Positions 62,468 through 64,000 of a stretch of 64,000 nt of DNA are shown one piece after another (the stretch's first letter is position 1; each line of letters begins with the position of its first letter). Below the pieces are notes generated by a model. It was not told where the DNA came from, did not search any database, and worked only from the letters and a program-made list of their open reading frames with translations. This DNA is from Bradyrhizobium nivariense (GTDB lineage Bacteria; Pseudomonadota; Alphaproteobacteria; Rhizobiales; Xanthobacteraceae), in contig NZ_JARVWW010000009.1 in assembly GCF_029846715.1 (NCBI RefSeq), positions 1 through 64,000 of the forward strand. The letters run 5' to 3'. Made by a program: the position numbers and the translations under genes.

Positions 62468-64000
62468 CTATAATGTCTGCAACAACGCGTTGGCTGTTCT
62501 GATATCCGCTGTCTCCGAGCCCTTGGCGAAGCCTTCGAGCGCAGATTGAAGCAATCGTTTGGCTTCCTCGCGCCGGCCGCGTTCGGCAAGGAACCCGGCG
62601 AGATCGATCGCGGCCCGCAGCTCCCAGGCTTTGGCGCCTTTGCGCCGACTCAATTCCAGTGATTGCACGAAGTGGGCTTCTGCTTGATCAGCCTCGGGCT
62701 GCGGCCGGGCCAGGAGAACCCTGCCTTTCATGCGCAGCAGCTCGGGCATGTACAGATGATCGCCGCTCTGCTCGACGAGGCGGATCGCATCGTCGATCAG
62801 GCGCGCGCCTTGCTCGACTTGCTCGAGCGCCAGAAGACCGTTCACAAGCGCGATGTTGAACGTCGTGGTGAGCAGTTCGTAGCCGGCATCGTGGAGCTCG
62901 CGCAGACAGGCCCCGATCGTCTCGACGCCATCAGCAGCGTCGCCTCGCCGGATCGCCAGCTCGCCTTTGACGCCGCGACCGACCGCGAGGTAGGGGCCCA
63001 TCGAGCGCGATTCGGCATGCGCGATGAAGCGGTCGATGTTCTCTTCCGCGCCATCGAGGTCTCCACTCCAGAGATCGATCGAGACCGCCCAGATCAATGC
63101 AATGCAGAGCGTGGTCGGATGGTCCATCTGCGCGGCCTCGATGACCGTCTGCCGGGCCAGTCGCAGCGCATCGGCGGGGCGGCCCTGCAACCAAAACTCT
63201 CGCGCGAGCGAGATGCCGGCCCGGTTGCGATGATCGAAGCCGTGGACGGTACTGATTCGTTTGGTGCCCGGCCCCTGCCAGGCGGGCTCCAGCATCTTCA
63301 CGGCGTCGCGATGCTCGCCGGCAAGATGCAAGGAGACACCGAGGAGCGAACGGGCGAGGGCGAGGGAGGCGGCATCGCCGAGCGTCCCGGCGACCGTGAG
63401 GCTTTGCTGCGCATAGCCGAGCGCGGCGTCGAACTGTCCCATCCGCTCGTGGAAGATATGCATGCGGCCAAGCAGCTGGAGCTGGTTCGGCGCGTCGCCG
63501 CGCGCCTCGGCGATCGCAAGGCTCCGGCACAAGGCGGCACGCGCCGCTTCGGAGCCGCCGCGCGTGAACATCAAGGTCAGTCCGAGCGCGGCCTGGATGT
63601 GCATTTCCTCGGCGCTGCCGCGCGAGGATTGATCAATCGCAAGCAGCGCCCGTTCGGACCAGCGCCGGCATTCGATCAGCAGCGACATGGCGAGAAAGAT
63701 GGGAGCTGCCGCAGCAACGAGTGCAATGCCGATGCCGGCATCGCCGTTCACCCCGAAGCACCAGTTCAGTGCGGCGCGTACGTTGTGAAGCGCGGAGAAA
63801 TGGATCGCGCGCTCGTCGGCGCTCGGCACCGTGGCCCATGTCGTGCCGGCCTGCTCCAGCCATCGCCGGTAATAGGTCGCGTGGCGGGCGGCGAGCGCCG
63901 TGTCATCAGGCTCGATATCGAGCAGATAGCTGCGCGTCGTGTCGAGCAGACGGTAGCGCATCATGGCGCCGATCGGCCGCGGCGCGACCATCGACTTGGC
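62468..64000 (-). CDS. C-terminal part of a TPR-rich regulator (partial at right edge)
   Basis: Open to the window edge: at least 510 residues of a longer protein, ending at the stop at 62468. It starts in the window with a winged-helix-type block (MRYRLLDTTRSYLLD) and YRRWLEQAGTTWATV, the region that follows the AAA/STAND ATPase domain in the SARP/CadC-like transcriptional activators common in Bradyrhizobium. The remainder is a superhelix of TPR-like repeats (e.g. AAFSALHNVRAALNW-type helices, LARQTVIEAAQ, ELSRRKGAKAWELRAAIDLAG). The N-terminal DNA-binding and ATPase domains should lie beyond the edge. Confidence 0.75.
   Translation of the reverse strand, partial: AKSMVAPRPIGAMMRYRLLDTTRSYLLDIEPDDTALAARHATYYRRWLEQAGTTWATVPSADERAIHFSALHNVRAALNWCFGVNGDAGIGIALVAAAAPIFLAMSLLIECRRWSERALLAIDQSSRGSAEEMHIQAALGLTLMFTRGGSEAARAALCRSLAIAEARGDAPNQLQLLGRMHIFHERMGQFDAALGYAQQSLTVAGTLGDAASLALARSLLGVSLHLAGEHRDAVKMLEPAWQGPGTKRISTVHGFDHRNRAGISLAREFWLQGRPADALRLARQTVIEAAQMDHPTTLCIALIWAVSIDLWSGDLDGAEENIDRFIAHAESRSMGPYLAVGRGVKGELAIRRGDAADGVETIGACLRELHDAGYELLTTTFNIALVNGLLALEQVEQGARLIDDAIRLVEQSGDHLYMPELLRMKGRVLLARPQPEADQAEAHFVQSLELSRRKGAKAWELRAAIDLAGFLAERGRREEAKRLLQSALEGFAKGSETADIRTANALLQTL

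Overview
The window is one stretch of chromosome from an alphaproteobacterium, most likely Bradyrhizobium or a close relative in the Nitrobacteraceae. This rests on gene content and order (coxB-coxA-ctaB-coxF-ctaG-coxC with DUF983 and SURF1; a separate F0 operon atpI-atpB-atpE-atpF'-atpF; class I LysK; CtrA- and FixK-type sites), on the very high GC with strong GC3 bias, and on many short palindromic intergenic repeats of the kind that fill Bradyrhizobium genomes. It reads as core genome. I see no prophage, intact insertion sequence, CRISPR array, rRNA or tRNA.

Region by region. 0.2-7 kb: lysK, a LexA-like regulator whose protease dyad is replaced, DUF952, pyrD, a MATE exporter, a metallo-beta-lactamase (MBL) hydrolase and a small membrane protein. 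7-16 kb: a four-gene ligase-associated DNA repair set (ATP-dependent ligase, MBL exonuclease, Lhr-type helicase, PdeM phosphoesterase), split into two divergent halves around a TPR-methyltransferase and an orphan Tat-exported ABC binding protein. 16-20 kb: LysR/EamA pair, MBL hydrolase, TIGR02186/TauE pair. 20-24 kb: a large PodJ-like polar organiser with Sel1 repeats. 24-31 kb: PadR/NTF2 divergent pair, then a beta-oxidation operon (acyl-CoA dehydrogenase, thiolase, bifunctional FadB-like protein). 31-35 kb: small membrane proteins, then glutathione genes (gstA, a MarR regulator, gshA). 35-40 kb: PAN-domain protein, nucleotidyltransferase, YjbR protein, tldD-lepB, a RelE/HigA-type toxin-antitoxin pair with a perfect palindromic operator, and an IalB protein.

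40.7-47.5 kb is the aa3 cytochrome c oxidase operon, complete with heme O synthase, copper chaperone and SURF1, and with a FixK/FNR-like box upstream of coxB. 47.6-50 kb holds an NTF2-like gene and a NarL-type two-component pair. 50.6-54.7 kb: thrC, an M16 peptidase, a GNAT acetyltransferase and a secreted protein. 54.9-57.5 kb is the F0 ATP synthase operon. 57.9-61.6 kb: an exported coiled-coil protein, yjbQ, an MHS-family transporter and a second NarL-type regulator. 61.6-62.5 kb is degenerate, repeat-rich DNA. The window ends inside a TPR-rich regulator that runs off the right edge.

The most useful leads are the LexA-like regulator without catalytic residues, the split repair cluster, the FixK-like box before the aa3 oxidase genes, the CtrA-like site before the PodJ-like gene, three compact operator candidates (toxin-antitoxin, PadR, MarR), a terminator whose 3' half has been tandemly duplicated, and a repeat that supplies the C-terminus of a nucleotidyltransferase. 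I did not find a convincing wholly new system.
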